Shown here: piece by piece, positions 21,921-32,088 of the stretch
How the letters are laid out: each line of letters begins with the position of its first letter
How positions within the stretch are numbered: position 1 is the stretch's first letter
DNA from: JANRLJ01 sp034437895
GTDB taxonomy: Bacteria > Chloroflexota > Anaerolineae > Aggregatilineales > Phototrophicaceae
NCBI GenBank assembly: GCA_034437895.1
Contig: DAOTTO010000436.1
Coordinates: forward strand, 1-32,760
Length of the DNA stretch: 32,760 nucleotides
Reading direction: 5' to 3'
Notes under the pieces: generated by a model
Databases searched by the model: none
What the model was told of the DNA's origin: nothing
Seen by the model: only the letters and a program-made list of their open reading frames with translations
Position numbers and translations under genes: made by a program

Positions 21921-23876
21921 TCACTGCCCGATTTGCTGCCCATCAAAAACATCCTGCCGCACCCATAAGATATAAACTTGAGACGGGCTAAATAGAGGCG
22001 GACGAACCCGCCGCATAACCCACCAGGGCAGTGCATCGAAACCGGGTAAATTCCCACTCCATACATGTGTGAGGGTGAATTTTTGCCCAACATACGCGCC
22101 GCCTAAGTCCGGCTCGGTTAGTGAATCTGGCAGCAGGACGATAGGTAGGGTGCGGCCTTCTTCGACAGTTTGAATATACGTCGTATTGGGGAAGTCGCGC
22201 AGTTCCCAAGCAATAATGCCATCGGAGGGTGCGAGAGCTGCCACCGGAAGTAGCGGAAAACCCCTAGCCCCGCGATCAGAAAGTTCGATCATTGTTTGGC
22301 GCAGGAGGGCAGCATCAGAGGTGGCGGTTTCAATATGCCATAATTCCACCGGATCGCTGGCGTTGGTCACGCTGACATCCCATCCCGCGCTTGTTCCTGT
22401 GATGAGTGCGAAGGCGAAAGTCCCAAGTACTGCGCTTTGTAGTGGTATTCGATTGCCCCAAATGCTGGCGGCGAGCATATAACCGACCCCCATAAACAAC
22501 AGCGTCATCACGAGCCAAATCAAGCTTTGCATTTCAAACTGGAATTGCCCTTGCCCGATTAAGGTGAAAAAACTGCGTAGATTACCATCGCCCACTTTAA
22601 GTATGCCCCGTGCGACAATTTGCAGATGCAGCCCCATCATGACCAAAAGCCCACACATCAAAAACGCCAGCAGCCATTTGCTCCAAATGACGCTTTCGGT
22701 GCGCTCCTCTTCTCTATCGAGCAGCGTATCAATCCAAAGGGGAGAGGTGTCATCTTCCAGCAGGGCATCGCTTAATAAATAGGTGGCTAATCCTGCCAAA
22801 GGCACAACCAGCCAAAGTGCATGGGCTGCGCCTGCCCCTTGATACAAAATTGAAGCAAATCCAGCAAAAATAAGCCAGAAAATAAAAAAGCGATTGGTGA
22901 AGTCAAGTGCTTCTCTTCGTACCAATAACCAAACCGCGCCCAGCGCAAATATCCATAACCAAGGTTCATAAAACAAGCTGTTGACAAGCGGGAAAAACAG
23001 CGGATGCCCCGGTGTTGATTCGGTGATGCCTGTAAAAAACCCACTCAAGGTTGCGCCGACGGTGCTTAATCCTTGGGGAGACAACATAAATCCAGTACTG
23101 ACGATCAATACTAGCAATACAGCGCCGATTGCGCCGGCCTGCCAAGGGAAGCCGCTGAATTGTGTGCGGATACCTGCTAACAAATTATCACCAACTGGAT
23201 TCGCATCATCGGGGGCATCAAGTACGGTCAAAATAAGTGCTGCCGCGCCTGCGCCTGTTATAATAAGCGCCAATACCAAGCCGCCCGGTTCAGAGAGGAA
23301 AATTAGTGCGGCGAAGGCCATAAAAGCTGTCACACCGTAGGCTGTTGCCGGTTGAGAGTCGCCACGTCGCTCATAATAGCGCCAGATTACCCATAATCCG
23401 ATTGTGGCAAAAACCATCGCCCACACTGTGCCACTGCTCAAGCGCGAGGCAGCGATCATCACAGGCGAAAAAGTAAGCAGCACCGCAAACAAAAACGCTC
23501 GCGCACGTCCAATCAGATCACTAAAAAGCAGTGGCAAACAAGTCAAGACTGCTCCCGCAAGCGCTGTCAGAATACGTGCCGTTACCTCGCTGCCACCGAC
23601 TAATCCAAAAGCGATGCGCTGCACGACGAATAGAATAGGGCTATCGGATGTAATTGCGTTCCCTGATGCTTCCGGCGTTGTAGAACGATAAGCAGAAAGT
23701 GCTTGGCGCGTTTCAGTTTCCGTCAATGGGACGCTGCCGAGTGCTGCCAAGCGCAGCCCCACTGAGATCAAGATCAAAATAACAACGGCAATTGTTCCGG
23801 CTGAGACCATAATAGGCCGAACTTCCGCAAGCTGATTTGAGATTTCTTGCGCGGGGGGCTGCGCTGTAATTTCCAT
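21921..23876 (-). CDS. GT-C (ArnT/PMT-like) membrane glycosyltransferase
   Basis: A 651-residue polytopic membrane protein. The first span (about 25-43) is followed by PLTETETRQALSAY, an acidic loop in the place of the catalytic Asp/Glu loop of ArnT and protein O-mannosyltransferases. A conserved-looking SPILFVVQRIAFGLVGGSEVTARI and about eight to ten further spans follow; spacing is typical of the GT39/GT83-like group, which transfers sugars from polyprenyl-phosphate donors outside the membrane. A C-terminal extracytoplasmic portion of about 150 residues ends the protein. It is 36 nt downstream of the stand-alone YYY gene. Substrate unknown; assignment to the superfamily rests on topology and the acidic loop. 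Confidence 0.75.
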   Translation of the reverse strand: MEITAQPPAQEISNQLAEVRPIMVSAGTIAVVILILISVGLRLAALGSVPLTETETRQALSAYRSTTPEASGNAITSDSPILFVVQRIAFGLVGGSEVTARILTALAGAVLTCLPLLFSDLIGRARAFLFAVLLTFSPVMIAASRLSSGTVWAMVFATIGLWVIWRYYERRGDSQPATAYGVTAFMAFAALIFLSEPGGLVLALIITGAGAAALILTVLDAPDDANPVGDNLLAGIRTQFSGFPWQAGAIGAVLLVLIVSTGFMLSPQGLSTVGATLSGFFTGITESTPGHPLFFPLVNSLFYEPWLWIFALGAVWLLVRREALDFTNRFFIFWLIFAGFASILYQGAGAAHALWLVVPLAGLATYLLSDALLEDDTSPLWIDTLLDREEERTESVIWSKWLLAFLMCGLLVMMGLHLQIVARGILKVGDGNLRSFFTLIGQGQFQFEMQSLIWLVMTLLFMGVGYMLAASIWGNRIPLQSAVLGTFAFALITGTSAGWDVSVTNASDPVELWHIETATSDAALLRQTMIELSDRGARGFPLLPVAALAPSDGIIAWELRDFPNTTYIQTVEEGRTLPIVLLPDSLTEPDLGGAYVGQKFTLTHVWSGNLPGFDALPWWVMRRVRPPLFSPSQVYILWVRQDVFDGQQIGQ

Positions 23877-23911
23877 ATTGGTTTAAGTTCCAAACTTTCT
23901 GTATTTAGACG

Positions 23912-26476
23912 TTATTGTCTTGTGAAGATTGTTGGCTGCGGCACACGATAAATGCGCGTGTTGCCCGCCTCGCACACTATTTCATAACTCTGGCGGAATT
24001 TATCTTCGCCTGCCGTGCCATAATACTCGCGCTCAACAACCCCATACAGAATATAATCGATGCTATATTGAGTGAGGATCGATAGTACGCTGTCTAATGT
24101 CATATCCCGATAAAGTCGTTCAATATCTTCCAAGCGCGTCCCAACTGACGACTCAAAGGCTGTTCCGCGCCACTGTGCTTCATGGTAACGCCAGCCTAAG
24201 ACTGAGGGTAATCCTGTCAAAGCGCCTGTGCGACCTGAACCACCGAAATCATAAGACCCATTCCATGCGGCTTCCGCTACCGTCACATCATTATGTGTGG
24301 CGGTGACAGTTCGCAGACACATCAATGCCTCGTAATCGTCTAATCCGCCGCGCACCACTGATGAGCCGCCATCTAAAGTTGGGGTTGTGCCGCTGCGTCC
24401 AGCGCTGCCGCCTTCAAGTTGAGTACGGCTGTAAATGCCGATGATCGGATACAACATCCCGCCCCCTAAAACAAATAGGAGTATCGCTACGAAGAGGACG
24501 CGCAGCGGCATCGCGGGCAGACGCAGTTCTTTATCACCTAGAAAAGTATATACACCATAAGCGCTGGCAATACTGAAAACCACCCACGCTTGATAGTAGA
24601 ATTTAAAAACTGTGTTCATGCGGGTGCCGAAATTGTCACGTAGATAGACGAATTCGGGGATTAAAATCAACATCAAGCCGACCCCGATCAGCACCAATGT
24701 AAATCCTGTTGCGGGTGAATACGTTGTGGCATTTTCCCCATCTTCTACATTTTTTTGCTTGGGCTTAAGACCAGGAAACAATCGAGCGACGATAATTAAA
24801 ACTCCCGCCAGCAAAAAGACGGGTGTAAGGATCCGTTCCAGCCGTCGCAGCGCGAGTTCACCAATGACTTGAGTCCAGCCTCCGTTCTGTTCAATAAATT
24901 GGGTTGTTGTATTATAAATTTGTGGAGAGAGTCGTCCGCCAATCAGGAGCGAGGCGAAACTGCCAACCAAAACAAGCAGGACTCCGCCTGCGCTTAACAA
25001 GCCAAATCTCCAGTTGATTCGTCCTTCATTGCGTCCACGCCATGCTTCTACGGCGAGGAAAAAGATCAGAATAAGGAAGAAGGGCCCGAACATGACAAAC
25101 AACTGCTGAAAGCGAGTCGGATGCAGTGTGTTCGGCAGCACCCCGCCAAGCTGCGATCTAAATCCGACGAGGAAGGGTAGATAGGCCAGCACCGTTATCG
25201 CCAGCAGGACGACACCGAAGGCAGACATTTCCAGCCAGTCTAAAAGCGTGAGTTTGCCATTTTTGATGAGCCGCCGGAGTGCGTCCGCCGCCACCAGCAG
25301 CGTAAGGTAAATCGGCGCATCCCACGTATTCAGGAAGATGAGCGACCCCACGCACAAGCCATAAAACAGCGTTTGTGTGATGTCTGGCCTCCGCCCGATG
25401 AGGAGGGTATTCAGCGCCAGTCCCATCGCCAGCAGCACATAAGGGAGCGTCATGACATGGGGGTGGCTATCCGCCAGTAAAAAACTGAACTGTGGGAACT
25501 CGTTAATCACTTCATTGACGCGCTGATTATTGAGGTCGCGTTCGGTAATCGTCCGGCTGGCATCAAACCACCACCAATTAGCGCGATCTGCGCTTTCCGC
25601 CGAAAGCAAATTAATCGGCTCGGTACGGCCTCCATACGTATCGAGGTTTTTGGCATCCCAAAAGCGCAAATAACTTTCGGAAACGCTGATGTTTTGATAC
25701 GGAATTTGAATGATTAGGGTATGAAAATTGCCGAGCAAAATCATGAACACCATCGCTAGTAAGCCAGTCAAGATGGCTGTTCGACGGAGCGGTTGCTGAT
25801 CGAGATGACTGCCTGAATAACGCGCCCTTGAGCGCACAAGGTTATAAGTTATGCCAAATGCGGCTGTGCCTGTTAGGGCGAACAACATCGCAATGTGCAT
25901 GTTATAGCCGCTGGTCGCCCAGATTCCACTCATCATTGAGAGGATTGCGCCCATCACATAACCGAAGTAGTAGTAACTGATGGCATAACCAGACAACCAA
26001 GGGTCATTCGGCGGAAAAGTTTCGCTGCGCTGGACGGCGCTCATAAACGCCAAATCCATCATTTTTTCAGTGCCAGAAAAATTATTTTGATAAGCGCGTA
26101 CCGTCGCCCAACTTACCAATAGGAGGACAAACAAGATTTCGGTAGCAATAATAACCGTGCGATTTTCTTGCCAGTAATCCCGCAGGTTAAAGCGCTCTTG
26201 ATAGCTAAACCAGACCGTTATCGAGCCTGCCAACACAATCAACCAAGCGATGAGGACGCTGCCGGGGGTATTGTTCAAAAAACCGAGGCTTGCCAGTAGC
26301 CAAAAGACAAACGATACCAGCAGGATTCCGGCAGGTCGGGCTAAGGTATAGCCGCGATCTGGCAATCCACCTAAGAGGCGCGTCATCAACGGCAGAACGG
26401 TTAAGCCTGCGATTGTGACCAGCAGCCACCAATTAACAATGATCCAGCCTTCTTTGGCTAACCAATCGAAAAACAC
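23912..26476 (-). CDS. Stand-alone YYY-domain (DUF2298) membrane protein
   Basis: An 854-residue polytopic protein of the Chlor_Arch_YYY / DUF2298 family, typical of Chloroflexota and archaea and of unknown biochemical function. The name-giving motif SYYYFGY lies near residue 168, preceded by MMDLAFMSAVQRS and FPPNDPWLSGY. Further motifs are DSHPHVM near residue 337, NTVFKFYYQAW near 624 and GLPSVLGWRYHEAQWR in the C-terminal soluble part. All four recur in the C-terminal half of the neighbouring 1808-residue protein. At least a dozen hydrophobic segments are visible. The DxHxH motif and the context suggest an enzyme acting on lipid-linked sugars, but that is inference. It starts 36 nt after the fusion gene. 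Confidence 0.88.
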   Translation of the reverse strand: MFFDWLAKEGWIIVNWWLLVTIAGLTVLPLMTRLLGGLPDRGYTLARPAGILLVSFVFWLLASLGFLNNTPGSVLIAWLIVLAGSITVWFSYQERFNLRDYWQENRTVIIATEILFVLLLVSWATVRAYQNNFSGTEKMMDLAFMSAVQRSETFPPNDPWLSGYAISYYYFGYVMGAILSMMSGIWATSGYNMHIAMLFALTGTAAFGITYNLVRSRARYSGSHLDQQPLRRTAILTGLLAMVFMILLGNFHTLIIQIPYQNISVSESYLRFWDAKNLDTYGGRTEPINLLSAESADRANWWWFDASRTITERDLNNQRVNEVINEFPQFSFLLADSHPHVMTLPYVLLAMGLALNTLLIGRRPDITQTLFYGLCVGSLIFLNTWDAPIYLTLLVAADALRRLIKNGKLTLLDWLEMSAFGVVLLAITVLAYLPFLVGFRSQLGGVLPNTLHPTRFQQLFVMFGPFFLILIFFLAVEAWRGRNEGRINWRFGLLSAGGVLLVLVGSFASLLIGGRLSPQIYNTTTQFIEQNGGWTQVIGELALRRLERILTPVFLLAGVLIIVARLFPGLKPKQKNVEDGENATTYSPATGFTLVLIGVGLMLILIPEFVYLRDNFGTRMNTVFKFYYQAWVVFSIASAYGVYTFLGDKELRLPAMPLRVLFVAILLFVLGGGMLYPIIGIYSRTQLEGGSAGRSGTTPTLDGGSSVVRGGLDDYEALMCLRTVTATHNDVTVAEAAWNGSYDFGGSGRTGALTGLPSVLGWRYHEAQWRGTAFESSVGTRLEDIERLYRDMTLDSVLSILTQYSIDYILYGVVEREYYGTAGEDKFRQSYEIVCEAGNTRIYRVPQPTIFTRQ

Positions 26477-26512
26477 GTAATGTATCCGCCTTTTGTGTTC
26501 GCGCTATTGCGC

Positions 26513-29500
26513 TTACTGCCCGGTTTGTAAATTGATGACTGTCCCTAAATCGACAATAGGGATGGACGACAACGCTGCTTGATTGACGCTGTAGACCGTC
26601 GATAACCCTTCTTCGTAAACAATGCTCAACATGCCTTGATCGACCATGCGAGCGAGTTTATCCAGTCCGCCGGATAAGCTGTAACGTGCGCGTTCCAAAG
26701 AGCCGACAATGACATAACTTACTTCATAATGCCGCAGAATGGCTCCGGCCTGATTCACATCCGTCGTAGTGTAAAATGCGTTGACGTTTGCCCCGCGCTG
26801 ACGGACGACTTGAGGCATGGGAGAAAGTGAGCGCTGCTGCGTTTGATGATAATCCCAGCCGAGTACCGAAGGTAGCCCGGTATTGATTGCGATGCGTCCA
26901 CCATATTTATAAACTGAGCCGTAGCTTTGTGCCTCAATGATGACGGGCGAGCCTTGAATATTTTCTTGTAACCAGCGGATGAGCGTGTAATCATCTGGCA
27001 AGGAAAGGGTTTCATAGATGCCTTGATCGACCCCATTGACCGTCACACGATTTGTTTCTTCGCCATAGCTGGCAAACTGCATATAAGCCATGCCATCAAG
27101 CGAGACAGGGGTATTCGGGGCGAGACGGAACACGGCTTTGCCGCGTGTTGCCATAATCGGAAACAGCACCGCCATGAGAACCAAAGTTGTTGCCACCGCA
27201 TACCAAGGGATGACCAATTTCGGCTTCCAGCGGATTGAACTGGCGACGAGCCATGAAAAAGCTGCGCCACCGACCACACTCAAGAATAACCACACCTGAT
27301 TATAGAACTTGAAAACCGTATTTTGTCGCCCGTTATCGCCGCCGAGTACGACAAATTCCACGCCGAGCGTAATGCAAAGGGAGAGTCCGGCTAACACGAG
27401 GACAAATTGCATCGAGCGCGATTGCCCCGGACGGAAGAACAGCAGCCCAATCCATGCCACCAGTGGCAGTACGATTAAGGCGGCGCGTTCCCCCCGGAAG
27501 AAAATCATAAGTCCAGCTAACCACACGATGATGATGGCGAAAGTCAGCGCCAAGAGCAAGGGCGCTTTGCCGCGAAGGGCGGCTACTTTTACTGAGCGCA
27601 TCCAACGGGCTGTTTCCCATAGGAGTAGCGAGAAAATCATGAAAATAAACAGGCCGTGAATATCGAGATAGGCCCAAATCGGCGTATTACCGCCGCCCCA
27701 GAGTTGAATTTTAGTAAACGCAGTGGCGAAGAAGGCATCATAGGGCTTGACGACAAGTACAGTAAGCGTGACAAATCCGCCAATCCGCACCAGCATGTTC
27801 AGCAACGAGTGTCGGTTGATCTTTCCCCACGTCAGCCACCACGCATAGCCTAAACCGAGAACGCTCAAAATTGTCAGCGTCGGCCAATCCCACGAATTAA
27901 CCGCTTTGGACATACCGACGGCAATTGCGCCGACCAGCAGCGCCCCGCATTGTGCCAGTTTTGAACGTCGTTCCCGACCCGCGATGATGAGTTCGTTAAA
28001 GACAAATACAGCCACAAACAAAATCAGCGGCATAGCGATCATGTGGGCGTGCATGTCGCCGTAGAGATAGGTAAAGTAAGGCATCTCCGCAATCGAGAAA
28101 TCGTTAACCTCCGGAATTTCCGCAATAACTCGCGTAGGCGCCCAAAACCAACGATCTGGTGAGACATAAAGTGGCTGGCCTTGCAGTAATTTGCCTGCGC
28201 CACCCACTAAGCCCTCAACCAGCGAAGTGATTTTGAAAACCTCATAGCCGATATGATCGCCGAAGCTATCCGCGACTGAAGCCTCCGAAATCCTTGAACC
28301 GATCTCTTGTTGGGCGGTGGCATCCTGCGCGATTTGTTCAAAGGTTAAGCCTGTTGCTACTTGATACGCCCGTTCTTCGCGCTCCCGCAGATACCAATCG
28401 AAGCCCTGTGGAATTTCATAGCCGCCCATTTTGGCGACACCGTTAGCGAAAACCCGCACGGTATCCAGATTGCCCAAGAGGACTGCCATCACCATCGCCA
28501 TAATCCCAGCGACCCAAGGATTACCCAATGTGCGGCGTTTAACTTTTTCTTCTTTTGGAATCTCAGTAAGCAGTGTGTTTTGTGCGCCCGATTCTTCCAG
28601 CGCGTCGTCTGCTTTGCCGCGCCATGCGCTTACGACATTGAACGCGACTGAAAAAGCCGCTATTCCGGTTAATGAAAATAGAGTCGGTAAAATCAGGTTA
28701 TAGGCAATCGACGGTATCACGCCTAAAAGCAGGGTAGGTGTGCCGACGATGACAAAGCCAAAGTAGTAGTAATTGAGATAGCCGCCAGCATACCAAGGGT
28801 CAATCGGCGGGAAGATGGTGCTGCGGAGGACTCCATTGAAGTAAGCGAAGTCCATCGGTTTTTCGCCACCGAATGAACTGTGCCATAAATCAGGATTAGT
28901 CAGCCGAACCGCCAACATAAATAAGAACAACGCAAAACTAATCACTTCGATCCAAATCAGAAGCTGCCAGCGCTTTTTTAAATAGACGATTAATTTTTCG
29001 CGGTTTCGGAAGGCCGTGAATGCACTGATGAGCGCGAGAATCAATAACGCGCCGAAAATGCCTGCTTGCGACCAAACCGGGACGCGCAAACTGGAAACAA
29101 CCCACGTAGACCAGCCCGTGAGCAAAATGCCTACATATTTCGCTACGCCATAACCGCGATCTGCTAAACCGGGGAGCAGCGCGAAAAGTAAAGGCCATAC
29201 CGCCCATCCAAAAACGACGATGATGAGCCACCAAACTAAGACGGTTACAACAGGCTGCGTGTTAATCGGACTGCGGCTGTTAAAGCGCTCCGACCATGTG
29301 CCGCCGCTGTACTGCGTTTGGCGCATATCGTCGGTCATCATCAAGCCGGTAGGGGAGACATCGGCTTGCAGCGATGATAAGGTCTGGATGTTGGTAATTG
29401 TGGGGTCATCATAGCTATAACCGGCGTTATCGGTTCGAGTTAGCGATACGCCGTAGAGAATATTTTGGGCATTCTCTTGTAAGTAATCCGCCCGTTTTTT

Positions 29501-31939
29501 AAAGATGAACACGACGGGATGATCGTAGACTGTGAAGGCTTCTTCCGGCTCAAATTCATTGAGCCAGCGGGGAGCATCATACGTCGGCAAATATTGATCG
29601 GAAACGCGCAGTGGCCCCAGTTCAAAGGTCTCTTGGAATGTCTCTACCAGATCAAAACCGAGTTCGCCGTTGAAAAGTGCCTCATAAAACCGATTTGTCA
29701 GAGGCCAGCGGGACGGGTTGCGTGAGTGTGTGTCATAACGGCGATTGGTCGGCACCATGATGTAATCGGTTTGACTGAGAATCGTCGTCATACGGTGAAG
29801 TTTTGTGACATCATCTTCGTCATGCGTATTGAATAAATAACCATTCAATAATCCCGCCCAGACAGAGCGCCCGTTGCAGGTATAAATCGTAAACATACCG
29901 GCAGGGGGATCGTCGGCTAAGGTCGTCCCGTCTGGTAAGGTACATACGTTGGCAGGCATCCCCTCTTCCCAAGCGGATTCGAGCGCCATGACCGATCCTG
30001 CTCCGATTACGGGGCCATCGCTGACTATCACATTGAGTGTGTAATTCTGATATGCCTGCACCTGCATCGGCGCATCAAACGGAATATCGTAAGCATTTCC
30101 CAACGGATGGGCGGAACGGGTTAAATCGACTGTCAATGTCGCCGTGCCAACGATTTCGCCAGTTTCCTGATGAGTAATCGTGATGCTGACTGTCTCGGCA
30201 CCAGCATCATCACCGAGATCGCCTAAGTGCGGCGCGTGGATGCTGCTCACCGTGCCGTCGATGGTTGGCTTAAATGTCGAACCAGCGGATTGACCATCTT
30301 GATAACGGGTTGCTGTTTCAAAAAGATAATTTTCAATTGGGATGAGATCGGGATTTGTGATGGGATTAGTATTATAAATTCCTACGTTCAGCAGTGGGAC
30401 ATCAGGAGATGCACCGTCAATCCGCATAGCGAAATCACCCGGCACATTTTCCCACGTCCAATAAGAAGCCTGCGTGAATGTTGCTGTATGGCGGTAGATA
30501 TTGGTAAACATCCCCGCCCATAAGAAAGTAAATCCAACCACGCCGATAAGCAGCGCCGCGCCCAACGGACGAATTTTAGGCGTTTTGGAAAAAGTAGGCC
30601 GCGCCAGTTCAACCAGCGCCCATGCCGCCAGCACACACAATACTGGATAAAGCACCAAGAAATAGCGCATACTGGCGACCCAATTGCCACCCAGCCAGCC
30701 GAAATATACCAGAATCCAGCCGAATAACAGTAAATTGCGAAGCGATCCCGGCTTACCACGCAGCACCCGCCAGCCTGACCATGTCCAACCGAACCATCCA
30801 CTTAAACCAAGCGCGATTCCCATCCCCCAAAGCACGATATTTTGCCAAGGGAACAAGTAATTGATGCGCCCAATCCACTGATAATTAGGCGGGCTTTCCG
30901 CTTTTCCACTAACCAAATTTTGGGCGGTGGCGATATCGTCTAAAAATGCAGGATTAGGACGTAGCCCGAAAAAACCCGGCCCCATAAAGGCGTATGGATT
31001 CAAGAGGCGGAACGTAAAGATAGTAATGAAACCTGCCAACACCAATCCACCTATGCTATAGGTTATGATGCGATTGCGTTCTTCTTGCGCGTCTCGTCCC
31101 AAGAGAGCAGGCAGTATCCGCAGGCCAGCAGCAACGATCAGCAATCCGACTACAGGCAGCACATTGATCCGGCTTGACAGCGCCATGCCATACGCCAGCC
31201 CAAACAATGCATACGCGCTTAATTTGCCATCGACCTGTACCCGCACCGCGGCATAAATTGCCAGTGTGACGAACAGATTGCTCATGGCATCTGTTGTGCC
31301 GAAATGCGCTTGTTGAATGGGAAACACGCAGGCCGCATATAAAGCCGCCGCCAACAGTCCGACCCATTTACCATGCAAACGTGTGCCAATGAGGAATACG
31401 ATAAAGATCACAATCATGTCCGCTGTCGCCGATAAAAAGCGCCAGACTAATTGTAAACCGTTAGAATCCGTCCAATAATTCGTCCAAACGCTGCCCAGAG
31501 CGCCAAATTCATTCAGGCTTTGTGCGACGACTCGTGTGAGAAATAGAGGCAGCGTGCCGTAAACGTATAAGCCTTCGCCGACATTATGTGGATTCCAATC
31601 TGAGCAGCGCGTATCGAAATAACCGCCAACCCCGTTAGTTGTTGGATTCCGCTCCGCGCAATAAAGGGTTTGTTCTTCTACAGAAATCGGGTCAGTGCGA
31701 TGGGTCGTAAAATTCAAAAAGCCCATACCGAGCTTTGGCGCGACGTTCATTGTCAGGAAGCGCTCGTCAGGATGAAACCGCACAAAGTCATCCCAATTGA
31801 GCGAGACGAAGCGAAATAAGCCGCCCATCCCCATGACAAAAAACAGTATTACGCCCACAAGTAGATCGCTGCGGACGATGCTGACCGAGCGAGGTGGGAT
31901 TGTTTGTGTTTGCGACTGAAAAGGGCGGGCTTGTAACAT
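26513..31939 (-). CDS. Fused PMT-like glycosyltransferase and YYY-domain (DUF2298) protein
   Basis: A giant 1808-residue membrane protein with two modules. Module 1 (about 1-890) is a PMT/ArnT-like GT-C protein: span at 26-46, catalytic-type acidic loop RFHPDERFLTM (Asp58-Glu59), around ten spans, then a large outer domain of beta-rich character (about 500-880). Module 2 (about 890-1808) aligns along its whole length with the stand-alone YYY protein: FPPIDPWYAGGY and NYYYFGF near 1058, DMHAHMI near 1296, NTVFKFYNQVW near 1542 and GLPSVLGWDYHQTQQR near the end. The ATG lacks a clear Shine-Dalgarno (CTTAATCCATTT before it). The frame is uninterrupted, so this is a true fusion. A promoter lies upstream at 31979-32007. 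Confidence 0.88.
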   Translation of the reverse strand: MLQARPFQSQTQTIPPRSVSIVRSDLLVGVILFFVMGMGGLFRFVSLNWDDFVRFHPDERFLTMNVAPKLGMGFLNFTTHRTDPISVEEQTLYCAERNPTTNGVGGYFDTRCSDWNPHNVGEGLYVYGTLPLFLTRVVAQSLNEFGALGSVWTNYWTDSNGLQLVWRFLSATADMIVIFIVFLIGTRLHGKWVGLLAAALYAACVFPIQQAHFGTTDAMSNLFVTLAIYAAVRVQVDGKLSAYALFGLAYGMALSSRINVLPVVGLLIVAAGLRILPALLGRDAQEERNRIITYSIGGLVLAGFITIFTFRLLNPYAFMGPGFFGLRPNPAFLDDIATAQNLVSGKAESPPNYQWIGRINYLFPWQNIVLWGMGIALGLSGWFGWTWSGWRVLRGKPGSLRNLLLFGWILVYFGWLGGNWVASMRYFLVLYPVLCVLAAWALVELARPTFSKTPKIRPLGAALLIGVVGFTFLWAGMFTNIYRHTATFTQASYWTWENVPGDFAMRIDGASPDVPLLNVGIYNTNPITNPDLIPIENYLFETATRYQDGQSAGSTFKPTIDGTVSSIHAPHLGDLGDDAGAETVSITITHQETGEIVGTATLTVDLTRSAHPLGNAYDIPFDAPMQVQAYQNYTLNVIVSDGPVIGAGSVMALESAWEEGMPANVCTLPDGTTLADDPPAGMFTIYTCNGRSVWAGLLNGYLFNTHDEDDVTKLHRMTTILSQTDYIMVPTNRRYDTHSRNPSRWPLTNRFYEALFNGELGFDLVETFQETFELGPLRVSDQYLPTYDAPRWLNEFEPEEAFTVYDHPVVFIFKKRADYLQENAQNILYGVSLTRTDNAGYSYDDPTITNIQTLSSLQADVSPTGLMMTDDMRQTQYSGGTWSERFNSRSPINTQPVVTVLVWWLIIVVFGWAVWPLLFALLPGLADRGYGVAKYVGILLTGWSTWVVSSLRVPVWSQAGIFGALLILALISAFTAFRNREKLIVYLKKRWQLLIWIEVISFALFLFMLAVRLTNPDLWHSSFGGEKPMDFAYFNGVLRSTIFPPIDPWYAGGYLNYYYFGFVIVGTPTLLLGVIPSIAYNLILPTLFSLTGIAAFSVAFNVVSAWRGKADDALEESGAQNTLLTEIPKEEKVKRRTLGNPWVAGIMAMVMAVLLGNLDTVRVFANGVAKMGGYEIPQGFDWYLREREERAYQVATGLTFEQIAQDATAQQEIGSRISEASVADSFGDHIGYEVFKITSLVEGLVGGAGKLLQGQPLYVSPDRWFWAPTRVIAEIPEVNDFSIAEMPYFTYLYGDMHAHMIAMPLILFVAVFVFNELIIAGRERRSKLAQCGALLVGAIAVGMSKAVNSWDWPTLTILSVLGLGYAWWLTWGKINRHSLLNMLVRIGGFVTLTVLVVKPYDAFFATAFTKIQLWGGGNTPIWAYLDIHGLFIFMIFSLLLWETARWMRSVKVAALRGKAPLLLALTFAIIIVWLAGLMIFFRGERAALIVLPLVAWIGLLFFRPGQSRSMQFVLVLAGLSLCITLGVEFVVLGGDNGRQNTVFKFYNQVWLFLSVVGGAAFSWLVASSIRWKPKLVIPWYAVATTLVLMAVLFPIMATRGKAVFRLAPNTPVSLDGMAYMQFASYGEETNRVTVNGVDQGIYETLSLPDDYTLIRWLQENIQGSPVIIEAQSYGSVYKYGGRIAINTGLPSVLGWDYHQTQQRSLSPMPQVVRQRGANVNAFYTTTDVNQAGAILRHYEVSYVIVGSLERARYSLSGGLDKLARMVDQGMLSIVYEEGLSTVYSVNQAALSSIPIVDLGTVINLQTGQ

Positions 31940-31978
31940 AAATGGATTAAGCCGTTTGCACTAAGCGATCAGCGGATA

Positions 31979-32007
31979 AAAATAGACCGATGAATACCAC
32001 AAGTCAA
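31979..32007 (-). promoter_or_regulatory. Probable sigma-70 promoter of the envelope glycosylation operon
   Basis: On the minus strand TTGACT (32007-32002), 17-nt spacer, TATTTT (31984-31979). The -35 differs from consensus at one base and the -10 at two. Predicted start near 31972, about 33 nt before the ATG of the fusion gene. It lies in the 149-nt gap between the two membrane-protein genes, so the downstream genes need not depend on read-through. Confidence 0.5.
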
Positions 32008-32056
32008 TACACCATAAGATGGAGGATTCCTCACTATTAACCACACATTGGCTAAA

Positions 32057-32071
32057 GATCACAGAGTGACC
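32057..32071 (-). terminator. Weak hairpin after the edge glycosyltransferase gene
   Basis: GGTCAC and GTGATC (6 bp with one G-T pair) around a 3-nt loop, followed on the minus strand by TTTAGCC. It is 17 nt past the stop of the partial gene at the right edge. The stem and T-run are short, so it may at most cause partial termination before the 31979-32007 promoter. Confidence 0.25.
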
Positions 32072-32088
32072 TTTGCATGTTACCTAGG

